Assembly (NCBI GenBank): GCA_966212505.1
Contig: CBIHRS010000016.1
Span: 53,478 to 117,477, forward strand
Source: CAMLIZ01 sp966212505
Lineage (GTDB): Bacteria > Pseudomonadota > Gammaproteobacteria > Burkholderiales > Burkholderiaceae_C
Length of the DNA stretch: 64,000 nucleotides
Direction: 5' to 3'
The translations under genes were made by a program, and so were the position numbers. Of this stretch, positions 15,182 through 23,680 are shown one piece after another. Positions within the stretch are counted from its first letter, which is position 1. The number at the start of each line of letters is the position of its first letter. Below the pieces are notes generated by a model. That model searched no databases. It was not told where the DNA came from and was given only the letters and a program-made list of their open reading frames with translations.

Positions 15182-16040
15182 AACCCTTGGCAACTGGCCG
15201 CGACGGGTCGGCGCACCACTCGCTCCACGAGCCCGGATAGAGCCGGGTGGTGCCCAGGCCTGCGTGTTCCATCGCCAGGATGTTGTGGCACGCGGTGGCG
15301 CCGGAGCCGCACTGCTGGATCACGGTCGAGAGATTGCGGCCCTCGAGCACGGCGCTGAATTCGGCGTGCAGTGTTTCCGGGCTCTTGAAGCGGCCATCGG
15401 AGCCCAGGTTGTGCTGGAAGAAGCGGTTGCGCGCGCCCGGAATGTGGCCCGCGGCCTTGTCGAGCGGCTCCACCTCGCCGCGGTAGCGCTCAGGGGCGCG
15501 TGCATCGACGACGGTGACGGCGTCGAGCTTCTGCAGCAGCGCATCGGCCTCGATCGTCGGCATCGTGCGGTCGCCCAGAGGATAGGCGGGCGCATCGCTG
15601 CGGGCCGGCACCGCGGTATCGAGCGTGCCGCCGGCCGCCTGCCAGGCCTGCAGCCCGCCATCAAGCACCGCCACTGCGTCGTGCCCCAGCCAGCGCAGCA
15701 TCCACCACGGGCGCGCCGCGAACATGCCGCCCTGTGCGTCGTACACCACCACCTGCGTGCGCGGCGTGATGCCCAGCGCGCCGACCAGCGTGGCGAAGCG
15801 CTCGCGCGTGGGCAGCGGATGGCGGCCGCGGAAGCGGCCCTGCGCATCGATCTTGTCCGACGACAGGTCGCGGTCGAGGTGCAGGTAATGTGCCCCGGGG
15901 ATGTGGCCGGCGGCATAGGCCGCTTCACCGGCCGAGGCGTTGGCGAGGTCGAAGCGGCAGTCGAGCAGCACGAGGTCGGCATCGCCGGCGCGCAGCGCGA
16001 GCAGGTCTTGGGCGGAGATCAGGGTGCGGTACAGGCTCAT
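15180..16040 (-). CDS. sseA: 3-mercaptopyruvate sulfurtransferase (tandem rhodanese)
   Basis: 286-aa two-domain rhodanese protein that moves sulfur from 3-mercaptopyruvate (or thiosulfate) to an acceptor such as thioredoxin or cyanide. The inactive N-terminal rhodanese domain (about 8-140) has LLDCRFDL and GHIPGAHYLH. The C-terminal domain (160-280) has VVDARAPERYRGEVEP, GHIPGARN and the active loop QQCGSGATAC with C244; a CGSG loop favours mercaptopyruvate over thiosulfate. It overlaps the upstream transporter gene by ATGA (16037-16040), so the two are translationally coupled. Confidence 0.92.
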   Translation of the reverse strand: MSLYRTLISAQDLLALRAGDADLVLLDCRFDLANASAGEAAYAAGHIPGAHYLHLDRDLSSDKIDAQGRFRGRHPLPTRERFATLVGALGITPRTQVVVYDAQGGMFAARPWWMLRWLGHDAVAVLDGGLQAWQAAGGTLDTAVPARSDAPAYPLGDRTMPTIEADALLQKLDAVTVVDARAPERYRGEVEPLDKAAGHIPGARNRFFQHNLGSDGRFKSPETLHAEFSAVLEGRNLSTVIQQCGSGATACHNILAMEHAGLGTTRLYPGSWSEWCADPSRPVAKG

Positions 16041-16936
16041 GAATCGGCGGCGGGAAAGGTGGAGTCGGGCGCCGCGCTGCGGCTGCGCAGCAGCGTGGCG
16101 GCGAGGCCGGCGCCGACGATCAGCAGCATGCCGGTCAGCGCCATCCAGGTCACGGGATCATCGAACAGCACGACCCCGTAGAGAAATGAAAAAACAATGC
16201 CCAGGTATTGCAGGCTTGCGTTGGACAAGGTGCGCCCGATCGCGTAGGCGCGGGTCATCAGGATCTGGGCGGTGGTGGCGAGCACGCCGGTGGCCAGCAG
16301 CAGCGCGGCGCCTTTCCAGGTGTGGACATGGAAGCCGGTCCACAGCGAAGACAGCAGGCCCGCGGCAATGCCGCCGAGCGAGAAGTAGAAGACCACCCGA
16401 TATTCGGGCTCGCCCGCACGGCCCAGTGCGGTGACCTGCAGGTAGGCCAGCGCCGACAGCATGCCCGACAGCAGCCCGACGAGGCCGGCCCAGAGCTGGT
16501 TCTGATCGAGCGTGGGCCGCAGCACGAGCGCGACGCCCGCGAAGCCGACGAGCACCGTACCGATCAGCCGACCATCGATGCGCGTGCCGCCTTGCGCGCC
16601 GACCACCACCGCCCCGCCGATCAGGAACAAGGCCATCCAGACGGATGACATGTAGTTCAGCGTGACGGCCGTGGCCAGCGGCAGATGGCCGATGGCATAG
16701 AACCACAGGCACAGCGCACACACGCCGCAGAGCGAGCGCCAGAAGTGCATCGCCGGCACGCGCGTGGCGAGGCTGCCGCCGCGCACGCGCGTCAGCGCCG
16801 CGATGAACAGCGCGCCGATCATGCCCCGATAGAACACGATCTCGCCGGTGCCGTACTGTGCCGACGCCAGCTTCACGCACACGCCCATCGTGGCGAAGAG
16901 CAGCGAGGCGAGGACCATCAGCAGCGGAGCGGACAT
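16037..16936 (-). CDS. EamA/DMT superfamily membrane transporter
   Basis: 299-aa inner-membrane protein with about ten hydrophobic helices in two EamA repeats (roughly 5-130 and 145-285). Typical features are the N-terminal LLFATMGVCVKL segment, RG-rich first loop (YRGMIGALF) and the repeat-ending SSVWMALFLIG and SFLYGVVLFDDPVTW. Members export metabolites or amino acids, including sulfur compounds; coupling to the sulfurtransferase gene hints at a sulfur-containing substrate, but that is inference. Confidence 0.88.
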   Translation of the reverse strand: MSAPLLMVLASLLFATMGVCVKLASAQYGTGEIVFYRGMIGALFIAALTRVRGGSLATRVPAMHFWRSLCGVCALCLWFYAIGHLPLATAVTLNYMSSVWMALFLIGGAVVVGAQGGTRIDGRLIGTVLVGFAGVALVLRPTLDQNQLWAGLVGLLSGMLSALAYLQVTALGRAGEPEYRVVFYFSLGGIAAGLLSSLWTGFHVHTWKGAALLLATGVLATTAQILMTRAYAIGRTLSNASLQYLGIVFSFLYGVVLFDDPVTWMALTGMLLIVGAGLAATLLRSRSAAPDSTFPAADS

Positions 16937-16982
16937 CCGCTGATGGTAGCCGCGCAGTCCTATGCAAGCGCGTACCGCATGA

Positions 16983-17081
16983 ACCTGCCGGAACCCAGGG
17001 GCGCCGCGGATCCGGCTTTGCCGGGCCGCTGGCGCCGCCCCCTTGAGGGGGAAGCGCCGCAGGCGCTCCGGGGGTGGTCCA
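16983..17081 (-). repeat. GC-rich hairpin element after the Rieske oxygenase gene (related repeat)
   Basis: Starts directly after the oxygenase stop codon and is best read on the minus strand: CCACCCCCGGAGCGCC, then GCGGCGCTTCCCCCTC, AAGGGGGCGGCGCC, later GGCCCGGC/AAAGCCGG and GGCGCC blocks. The CCCCCTCAAGGGGG and GCGCC blocks form stable hairpins. It shares the CTTGAGG and GCGCCG motifs with the other repeats but not the CCGCGGARTACCGCGG block, so I treat it as a relative, not a copy. Confidence 0.5.
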
Positions 17082-18194
17082 TCAGCCCTTCAGGTCCATC
17101 ACGCGGCGGTACCACTCGTGGAAGTGCTGCATGCCGTCTTCCATCGGGCTCTGGTAGGGGCCGGTCTCGTTGTCGCCGCGTTCCATCAGCGCCTTGCGGC
17201 CGGCATCCATGCGCAGCGCGATCTCGTCGTCCTCGATGCAGGTCTCCATGTAGGCGGCCTGCTCGGCTTCGACCATTTCGCGCTCGAAGGCCGCGATCTC
17301 TTCCGGATAGAAGAACTCCACCACGTTGATCGTCTTCTGCGGCCCCTTGGGGTACAGCGTGGAGACGACCAGCACGTGCGGATACCACTCGACCATGATG
17401 TTCGGGTAGTAGGTCAGCCAGATCGCGCCGTGCTTCGGCGGCTCGCCGTTGTTGTAGGCCAGCACCGCGTCGTGCCACTTCCGGTAGATGTCGGAACCGG
17501 GCCTGTTCAGGCAGTCGTTGACGCCCACCGTCTGCACCGAGTGGTGCGGCCCGAACTCCCAGCGCAGGTTGCTGCAGGTCACGAAACCGCCCAGGCCGGG
17601 ATGGAAAGGGCCGACGTGGTAGTCCTCGAGATAGACCTCGATGAAGGTCTTCCAGTTGTAGTCGCACTCGTGGATGTGCACCTTGTCGAGCACATAGCCG
17701 TCGAAGTCGAGCTCGGCGCGGGGGCCCAGCTTGGCGAGATCCGCGGCCACGTTGCGGCCGTTGTCCTCGAACACCATGCCGTTCCACACGTGGGTGCGGT
17801 AGTTGTTCAGGTGCAGGCAGGGATCCTCGGGGAAGTGCGGTGCGCCGATCAACTGGCCCTCGAGGCCGTAGGTCCAGCGGTGCAGCGGGCAGACGATGTT
17901 GCTGCCGGTATTGCCGCGTCCGCGCAGCATCACGGCCTGCCGATGCCGGCAGACGTTGGAGATCAGCTCCACCCCGTTGGGCGTGCGGATCAGGGCCCGG
18001 CCTTCGCTCTCCTGGGGCAGCGCATAGTAGTCGCCCACCTCGGGCACGGCCAGCTCGTGCCCGAGGTAGCGCGGACCGGCAAGGAAGATGCGTTCCTGTT
18101 CCTTGCGGAACAAGCCCTCGTCGAAATAGGTGGAAACAGACAGTTGCGAGCGGCTGCGCTCAAGAGCTTCAATCGTGATGCTCAGGTCGGACAT
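17082..18194 (-). CDS. Rieske non-haem iron aromatic ring-hydroxylating oxygenase, alpha subunit
   Basis: 370-aa oxygenase component. The Rieske [2Fe-2S] site is CRH (C82, H84) and CPLH (C102, H105). The mononuclear iron site is in the family motif EDYHVGPFHPG (D191, H193, H198). No ferredoxin, reductase or beta subunit gene is adjacent, so electron partners must be elsewhere. Substrate unknown; single-subunit relatives act on aromatic acids or quaternary amines. ATG at 18194 chosen (GGGG just upstream) over an in-frame TTG at 18212. Confidence 0.88.
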   Translation of the reverse strand: MSDLSITIEALERSRSQLSVSTYFDEGLFRKEQERIFLAGPRYLGHELAVPEVGDYYALPQESEGRALIRTPNGVELISNVCRHRQAVMLRGRGNTGSNIVCPLHRWTYGLEGQLIGAPHFPEDPCLHLNNYRTHVWNGMVFEDNGRNVAADLAKLGPRAELDFDGYVLDKVHIHECDYNWKTFIEVYLEDYHVGPFHPGLGGFVTCSNLRWEFGPHHSVQTVGVNDCLNRPGSDIYRKWHDAVLAYNNGEPPKHGAIWLTYYPNIMVEWYPHVLVVSTLYPKGPQKTINVVEFFYPEEIAAFEREMVEAEQAAYMETCIEDDEIALRMDAGRKALMERGDNETGPYQSPMEDGMQHFHEWYRRVMDLKG

Positions 18195-18453
18195 GATCCC
18201 CAGGATCTCCAAAAACCAATGTCAACCCCCCACCGGCGGTGGCATGAAATATGGTGGGCAAATCCCGCTCCCTTGCCTGAAAGCGGGGCCGGCGATTGTA
18301 CCCACTCCCCATGTCAGGGCCGGTCTGCTGTCCATGCGGCCTTTGTGTTGCGTCAATCGTCGGTTTGGGGGAGGACTCCACGTGGTGAGAAATTTGGAGT
18401 TGGGCCTTCAAGCGCTGCTGACTACAATCGTCGTTTGGTTTTCACCTGTTGAA
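18195..18453. other. Divergent intergenic region, Rieske oxygenase / xseB
   Basis: About 260 bp. It contains the xseB promoter described separately and, on the minus strand, a TACAAT hexamer (18295-18300) about 100 nt before the oxygenase start, a possible -10 box without a clear -35. No small ORF with a convincing start is seen. Confidence 0.4.
18400..18428 (+). promoter_or_regulatory. Sigma-70-type promoter for xseB-ispA-dxs
   Basis: TTGGGC (18400-18405), 17-bp spacer, TACAAT (18423-18428). Transcription would begin near 18435, about 19 nt before the xseB ATG. It is the best-formed vegetative promoter I find in the window and would drive the isoprenoid gene cluster. Confidence 0.65.
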
Positions 18454-18684
18454 ATGACGTCCAGCGAATCCCTTCCGTCCGACGCCCCGGCCAGCTATGA
18501 ACAAGCCCTGGCGGAGCTGGAGCGGTTGGTGCTTGCAATGGAGGGCGGACAACTGCCCCTGGACCGCCTGCTCGAGAGCTACCAGCGTGGCGCAGAACTG
18601 CTCGGCTTCTGCCGCGCCCGCCTGCAGGCCGTGGAGGAGCAGGTGAAGGTGCTGGAAGACGGCCAGCTCAAACCCTGGACTTGA
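18454..18684 (+). CDS. xseB: Exodeoxyribonuclease VII small subunit
   Basis: 76-aa small subunit; with XseA (not in this window) it degrades single-stranded DNA to short oligonucleotides. Family pattern clear: SYEQALAELERLVLAMEGGQLPLDRLLESYQRG (first 20 being SYEQALAELERLVLAMEGGQ), then LLGFCRARLQAVEEQVKVLE. The ATG at 18454 is preferred because the family domain follows it and a good promoter lies just upstream. It stops 3 nt before ispA, as in the conserved xseB-ispA-dxs order of proteobacteria. Confidence 0.94.
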   Translation: MTSSESLPSDAPASYEQALAELERLVLAMEGGQLPLDRLLESYQRGAELLGFCRARLQAVEEQVKVLEDGQLKPWT

Positions 18685-18687
18685 GGC

Positions 18688-19572
18688 ATGAATCGGGATT
18701 TCGATCTCTGGATGCGCCGCGAGCTGGATGCAGTCGAACACGCCCTTGACCGGTGGGTGCCCGACGATGCACCGGCCGGGCTCGGCGAAGCGATGCGCTA
18801 CGGCGTGCTCGATGGCGGCAAGCGGCTGCGGCCGCTGCTGGTGCTGGCAGCCTGCGAGGCCGTCGGCGGCCTGCGCGAGGCGGCCCTGCGGGCCGCGGTG
18901 GCGGTCGAACTGATCCACGCATATTCGCTGGTGCACGACGACATGCCCTGCATGGACAACGACGTGCTGCGTCGGGGCAAGCCCACGGTGCATGTGAAGT
19001 ACGGCGAAGCGCAGGCCATGCTGGCCGGCGACGCGATGCAGGCGCTGGCCTTCGAGGTGCTGACACCCGACGACGGCGTGCCGCCTGCGCTGCAGGCCCG
19101 GCTGTGCCGCCTGCTGGCGCGCTCGGCCGGCCATGCCGGCATGGCCGGCGGCCAGGCCATCGACCTGGCAAGCGTGGGCGTGTCCCTCGGCGAAGATGCG
19201 CTGCGCGACATGCACCGCCGCAAGACCGGTGCCTTGCTGCGTGCCAGCGTGATGATGGGCGCCGCCTGCGGCGAGGCTTCGGCCGATGCGCTCGATGCGC
19301 TGAGTGACTACGGCGCCGCGATCGGCCTGGCCTTCCAGGTGGTCGACGACATCCTCGACGTCACCCAGGCCTCGGAAACCCTGGGCAAGACGGCCGGGAA
19401 AGATGTGGACAATAACAAGCCGACCTACGTGTCGGTGCTGGGGCTCGATGCCGCCCGCGCCTATGCGACCCGGCTGCGCGACCAGGCCCATGCGGCTTTG
19501 CAGCGCAGCGGCCTGCCGCATGCGGCGCACCTGAGCCTGCTCGCCGACAAGGTGGTGGAACGTGACTGCTGA
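18688..19572 (+). CDS. ispA: Farnesyl diphosphate synthase
   Basis: 294-aa trans-prenyltransferase condensing isopentenyl diphosphate with dimethylallyl and geranyl diphosphate to C15. First Asp-rich motif DDMPCMDND (84-92) and second DDILD (220-224). GGKRLRPLL near the N-terminus binds isopentenyl diphosphate, and the chain-length region before the first motif (LIHAYSLVH) is of the FPP type. Lies between xseB and dxs in an operon; the frame of dxs begins in its last codons. Confidence 0.95.
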   Translation: MNRDFDLWMRRELDAVEHALDRWVPDDAPAGLGEAMRYGVLDGGKRLRPLLVLAACEAVGGLREAALRAAVAVELIHAYSLVHDDMPCMDNDVLRRGKPTVHVKYGEAQAMLAGDAMQALAFEVLTPDDGVPPALQARLCRLLARSAGHAGMAGGQAIDLASVGVSLGEDALRDMHRRKTGALLRASVMMGAACGEASADALDALSDYGAAIGLAFQVVDDILDVTQASETLGKTAGKDVDNNKPTYVSVLGLDAARAYATRLRDQAHAALQRSGLPHAAHLSLLADKVVERDC

Positions 19573-19621
19573 GAGTGCCGCCGCGCTGCCGCTCCTGCCC
19601 CGCATCGAGAGGGCCGAACTC

Positions 19622-21517
19622 ATGACCAATCACCCGTTGCTGCAGACGATCAACAGCCCGGCCGACCTGCGCGGGCTGTCTCGCCCCGAACTGCAGACGC
19701 TGGCCTCCGAGCTGCGCGACTTCGTGCTGCAGAGTGTCAGCAAGACCGGCGGTCACCTGTCGTCGAACCTGGGCACGGTGGAGCTCACGATCGCGCTGCA
19801 CTACGTGTTCAACACGCCGCACGACCGCCTGGTGTGGGACGTGGGCCACCAGACCTATCCGCACAAGATCCTCACCGGCCGGCGCGACCGCATGGGCTCG
19901 CTGCGCCAGCTCGGCGGCATCAGCGGCTTCCCGCGCCGTGACGAGAGCGAATACGACACCTTCGGCACCGCCCATTCGTCGACCTCCATCTCGGCCGCGC
20001 TCGGCATGGCGCTGGCGGCCAAGATGAAGGGCGAGGACCGCAAGGCGGTGGCGATCATCGGCGACGGCTCCATGACGGCCGGCATGGCCTTCGAGGCGCT
20101 CAACAACGCCGGCGTCACGCACAACGGGCTGCTGGCCGACATGCTGGTCGTGCTGAACGACAACGACATGTCGATCAGCCCGCCTGTGGGCGCGCTCAAC
20201 AAGTACCTCGCCCGCCTGATGAGCGGCAGCTTCTACGAGGCCGCGCGCCAGGGCGCGAAATCGGTGCTGAAGAACACGCCGCTGTACGAGCTGGCGCGCC
20301 GCTTCGAGGAGCATGCCAAGGGCATGGTCGTGCCCGGCACGATCTTCGAGGAGCTGGGCTTCAACTATGTCGGCCCGATCGACGGCCACGATCTCGATGC
20401 GCTGATCCCCACGCTGGAGAACCTGCGCGACAAGAAGGGCCCGCAGTTCCTGCACGTGATCACCAAGAAGGGCTACGGCTACAAGCTGGCCGAGGCCGAT
20501 CCGGTCAACTATCACGGGCCGGGCAAGTTCGACCCCGCCGTGGGCCTGCAGAAGCCGGCCACGCCGCCCAAGCCCACCTTCACGCAGGTGTTCGGCCAGT
20601 GGCTGTGCGACATGGGCGCCGCCGACGAGCGGCTGGTGGGCATCACGCCGGCCATGCGCGAGGGCTCGGGCCTGGTGGAATTCGAGAAGCGCTTCCCGAA
20701 GCGCTACTACGACGTGGGCATCGCCGAGCAGCATGCGGTCACCTTCGCCGGCGGCCTGGCCTGCGAGGGCATGAAGCCGGTGGTCGCGATCTACTCCACC
20801 TTCCTGCAGCGCGCCTACGACCAGATGATCCACGACGTGGCGCTGCAGAACCTGCCGGTGGTGTTCGCGCTCGATCGCGCCGGCATCGTCGGTGCCGATG
20901 GCGCCACCCATGCGGGTGCCTACGACATCGCGTTCATCCGCTGCATTCCGAACATGAGCCTGCTGACGCCGGCCGACGAGAACGAATGCCGCATGGCGCT
21001 CACCACTGCGTTCCGCCAGGACCATCCGGTGGCGGTGCGCTACCCGCGTGGTGCCGGCGTGGGCGCCGAGATCCAGCCCGGCCTGGTCGAAATGCCCTGG
21101 GGCAAGGGCGAGGTGCGCCGGCAGGGCCAGCGCATCGCGGTGCTGGCCTTCGGCACGCTGTTGTATCCCGCGCTCGCCGCCGCCGAGAAGCTCGATGCCA
21201 CGGTGGTCAACATGCGCTTCGCGAAGCCGCTCGACACCGAGCTGCTGCACGAGATCGCCCGCACGCATGAGTGCATCGTCACGGTGGAAGAGGGCTGCCT
21301 GCCGGGTGGTGCCGGTTCCGCGGTGATGGAAGCCCTGCAGGCGGCCGGTTTGAAGAACCCGGTGCTGGCGCTGGGCCTGCCTGACGAATTCATCGAGCAT
21401 GGCGATCCGGCCAAGCTGCTGGCGATGTGCGGGCTCGATGCCGCCGGCATCGAGCAGGCCATCCTCAAGCGTTTCGGCGCCAAGCCGGCGCTGGTGCGTC
21501 CCGCCGCCAATCTCTGA
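19622..21517 (+). CDS. dxs: 1-deoxy-D-xylulose-5-phosphate synthase
   Basis: 631-aa thiamine-diphosphate enzyme joining pyruvate and glyceraldehyde 3-phosphate, first step of the MEP isoprenoid pathway. Seen: GGHLSSNLGTVELTIALHYV, GDGSMTAGMAFEALNNAG (the ThDP/Mg site), and the C-terminal transketolase part with DRAGIVGADGATHAG. The frame is open to a GTG at 19562 overlapping ispA, but the family N-terminus (HPLLQTINSPADLRGLSR) begins right after the ATG at 19622, which I use. Last gene of the xseB-ispA-dxs group; folE2 follows after 156 nt. Confidence 0.95.
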   Translation: MTNHPLLQTINSPADLRGLSRPELQTLASELRDFVLQSVSKTGGHLSSNLGTVELTIALHYVFNTPHDRLVWDVGHQTYPHKILTGRRDRMGSLRQLGGISGFPRRDESEYDTFGTAHSSTSISAALGMALAAKMKGEDRKAVAIIGDGSMTAGMAFEALNNAGVTHNGLLADMLVVLNDNDMSISPPVGALNKYLARLMSGSFYEAARQGAKSVLKNTPLYELARRFEEHAKGMVVPGTIFEELGFNYVGPIDGHDLDALIPTLENLRDKKGPQFLHVITKKGYGYKLAEADPVNYHGPGKFDPAVGLQKPATPPKPTFTQVFGQWLCDMGAADERLVGITPAMREGSGLVEFEKRFPKRYYDVGIAEQHAVTFAGGLACEGMKPVVAIYSTFLQRAYDQMIHDVALQNLPVVFALDRAGIVGADGATHAGAYDIAFIRCIPNMSLLTPADENECRMALTTAFRQDHPVAVRYPRGAGVGAEIQPGLVEMPWGKGEVRRQGQRIAVLAFGTLLYPALAAAEKLDATVVNMRFAKPLDTELLHEIARTHECIVTVEEGCLPGGAGSAVMEALQAAGLKNPVLALGLPDEFIEHGDPAKLLAMCGLDAAGIEQAILKRFGAKPALVRPAANL

Positions 21518-21581
21518 GTCGGCGTCGCGCCGGCGACAGGGAACGCACTGTTCCAGGCGTAGAACACTGGAACGTGAAATT

Positions 21582-21599
21582 GGCCGCTAGAGTGCGGCC
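21582..21599. other. Short hairpin between dxs and folE2
   Basis: GGCCGC-TAGAGT-GCGGCC perfect 6-bp inverted repeat. It is not followed by a T-run, so it is not a typical terminator; it may be an operator for folE2 or a 3'-end structure of the dxs message. Confidence 0.3.
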
Positions 21600-21673
21600 T
21601 CTGGAAAAGAGCCCAGCCGGGCAGGGGATGGCCGTTTGGTGCGATCCTTCTGCCTGCTGACCTGTTACCGATC

Positions 21674-22465
21674 ATGACCCACCCGACCGACACGCTGCAC
21701 ATCCCCGACACTCAGAGCGAGCGCGACGAGCGCCGCCTAGTGATCCAGCGTGTGGGCGTGAAGGACGTGCGCTACCCGTTGCAGCTGCGGGTGGGCGGCC
21801 AGGTGCAGCAGACGGCGGCCCAGTGGGACCTCGACGTCAGGCTGCCGGCCGACAAGAAGGGCACGCACATGTCGCGCTTCGTGGCCTGGCTCGACGCGCT
21901 CGATGCCCCGCTCGATGCCGCCACGCTGCGCCAGCAGCTGGCCGTGATGCTCGACAAGCTGCATGCCGAAGAGGGCCGCATCGAAGCCCGCTTCACCTTC
22001 TTCATCCGCAAGCGCGCGCCGGTGTCGGGTCTGCAGAGCCTGCTCGACATCCAGGGCCGCTGGATCGCCGAAACCCGCCATGGCAAGACCGCTATCTGGG
22101 CCGAAGTTGGCGTGCCGGTGAAGAGCCTGTGCCCCTGCTCGAAGGAGATCTCCGACTACGGCGCACACAACCAGCGCTCGCTGGTGACCATCCGCGTCGA
22201 GCTGCTGCAGGACATCGGCTGGAACGAACTGGTGCGCTATGCGGAAGAGTCGGCCTCCAGCGAGATCTGGCCGATGCTCAAGCGTGCCGACGAGAAGTGG
22301 ATCACCGAGCGTGCCTACGAGAACCCGAAGTTCGTCGAGGACCTCGTGCGCGACGTGGCGCTGCGGCTGAATGCCGATGCCCGCATCGGGCGTTACGCGG
22401 TCGACGTGGAGAACTTCGAGTCCATCCACAACCACAGCGCCTACGCGCGCATCGAGCGCGACTGA
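21674..22465 (+). CDS. folE2: GTP cyclohydrolase FolE2 (type IB)
   Basis: 263-aa enzyme of the FolE2/MptA family that converts GTP to 7,8-dihydroneopterin triphosphate for folate synthesis, replacing or backing up zinc-dependent FolE. Family hallmarks: VKSLCPCSKEISDYGAHNQR (active-site Cys and metal site) and the N-terminal VGVKDVRYPLQL segment. In several bacteria folE2 is induced under zinc limitation; I see no clear Zur box here. The ATG at 21674 is the first in frame. Confidence 0.94.
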   Translation: MTHPTDTLHIPDTQSERDERRLVIQRVGVKDVRYPLQLRVGGQVQQTAAQWDLDVRLPADKKGTHMSRFVAWLDALDAPLDAATLRQQLAVMLDKLHAEEGRIEARFTFFIRKRAPVSGLQSLLDIQGRWIAETRHGKTAIWAEVGVPVKSLCPCSKEISDYGAHNQRSLVTIRVELLQDIGWNELVRYAEESASSEIWPMLKRADEKWITERAYENPKFVEDLVRDVALRLNADARIGRYAVDVENFESIHNHSAYARIERD

Positions 22466-22480
22466 CGCTGCCCCTGCCCG

Positions 22481-23128
22481 TCAGGGCTTCTTCTCGAGCC
22501 GCAGCGTGTCGTTGTCGCGCTTCATCTGGAAGCGCGTGAGGAAACTGTTGCCCAGCAACACGTGGTCCATCGGCGCCGGCACGATGACCGCCTGCACGTT
22601 GTGCACGGTGACCTCGCCCACACGCACCGTGTTGAGCGAGATCACGTAGCCCGGCACGGTGCCGTTGGCGGTGTTCATCATCACGCGGCTGCCGTTGCGG
22701 TAGTCGAGGCCGATGCGATCGGCCTCGCTCTGCCCGATGGAGACCGAGGTGGCGCCGGTATCGACCAGGAACTGCACCGTGCGGCCGTTGATCGCGCCGC
22801 TGGTGAAGAAATGGCCGCCCAGGCCGGCGCTGAGCACGATCTGGTTGCCCGATTCGCCGCCCATGCTGCCGCCACCCATGTTGACCGGCGCGCCGATGCG
22901 CAGCACCGTGGTCTGCCCGTTGGCGTCGATGCGCGCCTCGTCGGCGCTGAGGCCCAACAGCTTCACACCCTGCACCGTGGCGCCCAGCGGCACCATGCGG
23001 ACCTGGCCGTCGATCACCAGCAGGGCCTTGTCGCCCATCGCGCCGTTGAAGGTGACCTTCTGGGCCTGTGCGCCGGCCACGGCCAGCAGCGAGAGAACGA
23101 GGGCGAGCCCGCGGCGTGTGGAGGACAA
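22481..23128 (-). CDS. Exported retropepsin-like aspartic protease
   Basis: 215-aa protein with a probable signal peptide (LALVLSLLAVAGAQAQ, about 8-23), a small N-terminal domain (24-75) and a single retropepsin-like domain with the active motif FLVDTGATSVSIG and the second hydrophobic motif VLLGNSFLTRF. One DTG motif implies an active dimer, as in retroviral proteases. Family known from proteobacteria (clan AA, TIGR02281 type); role unclear. The start is read as TTG at 23128, because no ATG fits the signal peptide. It begins 9 nt after the yajQ stop. Confidence 0.82.
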   Translation of the reverse strand: MSSTRRGLALVLSLLAVAGAQAQKVTFNGAMGDKALLVIDGQVRMVPLGATVQGVKLLGLSADEARIDANGQTTVLRIGAPVNMGGGSMGGESGNQIVLSAGLGGHFFTSGAINGRTVQFLVDTGATSVSIGQSEADRIGLDYRNGSRVMMNTANGTVPGYVISLNTVRVGEVTVHNVQAVIVPAPMDHVLLGNSFLTRFQMKRDNDTLRLEKKP

Positions 23129-23137
23129 GAGGGCAGC

Positions 23138-23638
23138 CTAGTCGCGGAAGTTGTTGAACGAGAGCGGAACGTCGGTGACGTCCTTCTTGAGCAGCGCGAT
23201 CGCAGTCTGCAGGTCGTCGCGCTTGGCGCCGGTGATGCGCACGGTGTCGCCCTGGATCGCGGCCTGTACCTTCAGCTTGCTCTGCTTGATGAGGCCCTGG
23301 ATCTTCTTGGCGGTGTCGCTGTCGATGCCGGCCTTGACCTTGATCACCTGCTTGACCTTGTCGCCGCCGATCTTCTCGATCTTGGCCGAGTCGTCGAGGA
23401 AGCGCACATCGACGCCGCGCTTGGTCAGCTTGGCCAGCAGGATGTCCTTCACCTGCCCGATCTGGAAATCGCTGTCGGCGAACAGCGTGAGTTCCTTGTC
23501 CTTGCCTTTGTCGCTGATCTCGATACGCGCGTCGGAGCCCTTGAAATCGAAGCGCGTGCCGATCTCCTTGTTGCTCTGGTCGACGGCGTTGCGCAGCTCT
23601 ACCAGGTTGGGTTCAAGGACGGTGTCGAAGCTCGGCAT
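23138..23638 (-). CDS. yajQ: YajQ family nucleotide-binding protein
   Basis: 166-aa YajQ protein, full length for the family. Starts MPSFDTVLEPNLVELRNAVDQ and ends VPLSFNNFRD, both highly conserved. Members bind nucleotides (tRNA-related binding, and cyclic di-GMP in Xanthomonas and Pseudomonas) and influence virulence or phage regulation. Divergent from murB with 42 bp between starts. The ATG at 23638 is used; the longer open frame over murB is a shadow. Confidence 0.95.
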   Translation of the reverse strand: MPSFDTVLEPNLVELRNAVDQSNKEIGTRFDFKGSDARIEISDKGKDKELTLFADSDFQIGQVKDILLAKLTKRGVDVRFLDDSAKIEKIGGDKVKQVIKVKAGIDSDTAKKIQGLIKQSKLKVQAAIQGDTVRITGAKRDDLQTAIALLKKDVTDVPLSFNNFRD

Positions 23639-23680
23639 GAGAAGAGGATGGTTGAAGCTGGGATCGGCGAAAATTCTGCC

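Noticed and set aside
21541..21673. Zur-type or riboswitch control before folE2
   Set aside because: Only a 6-bp inverted repeat is present; no Zur-like dyad or known riboswitch core.
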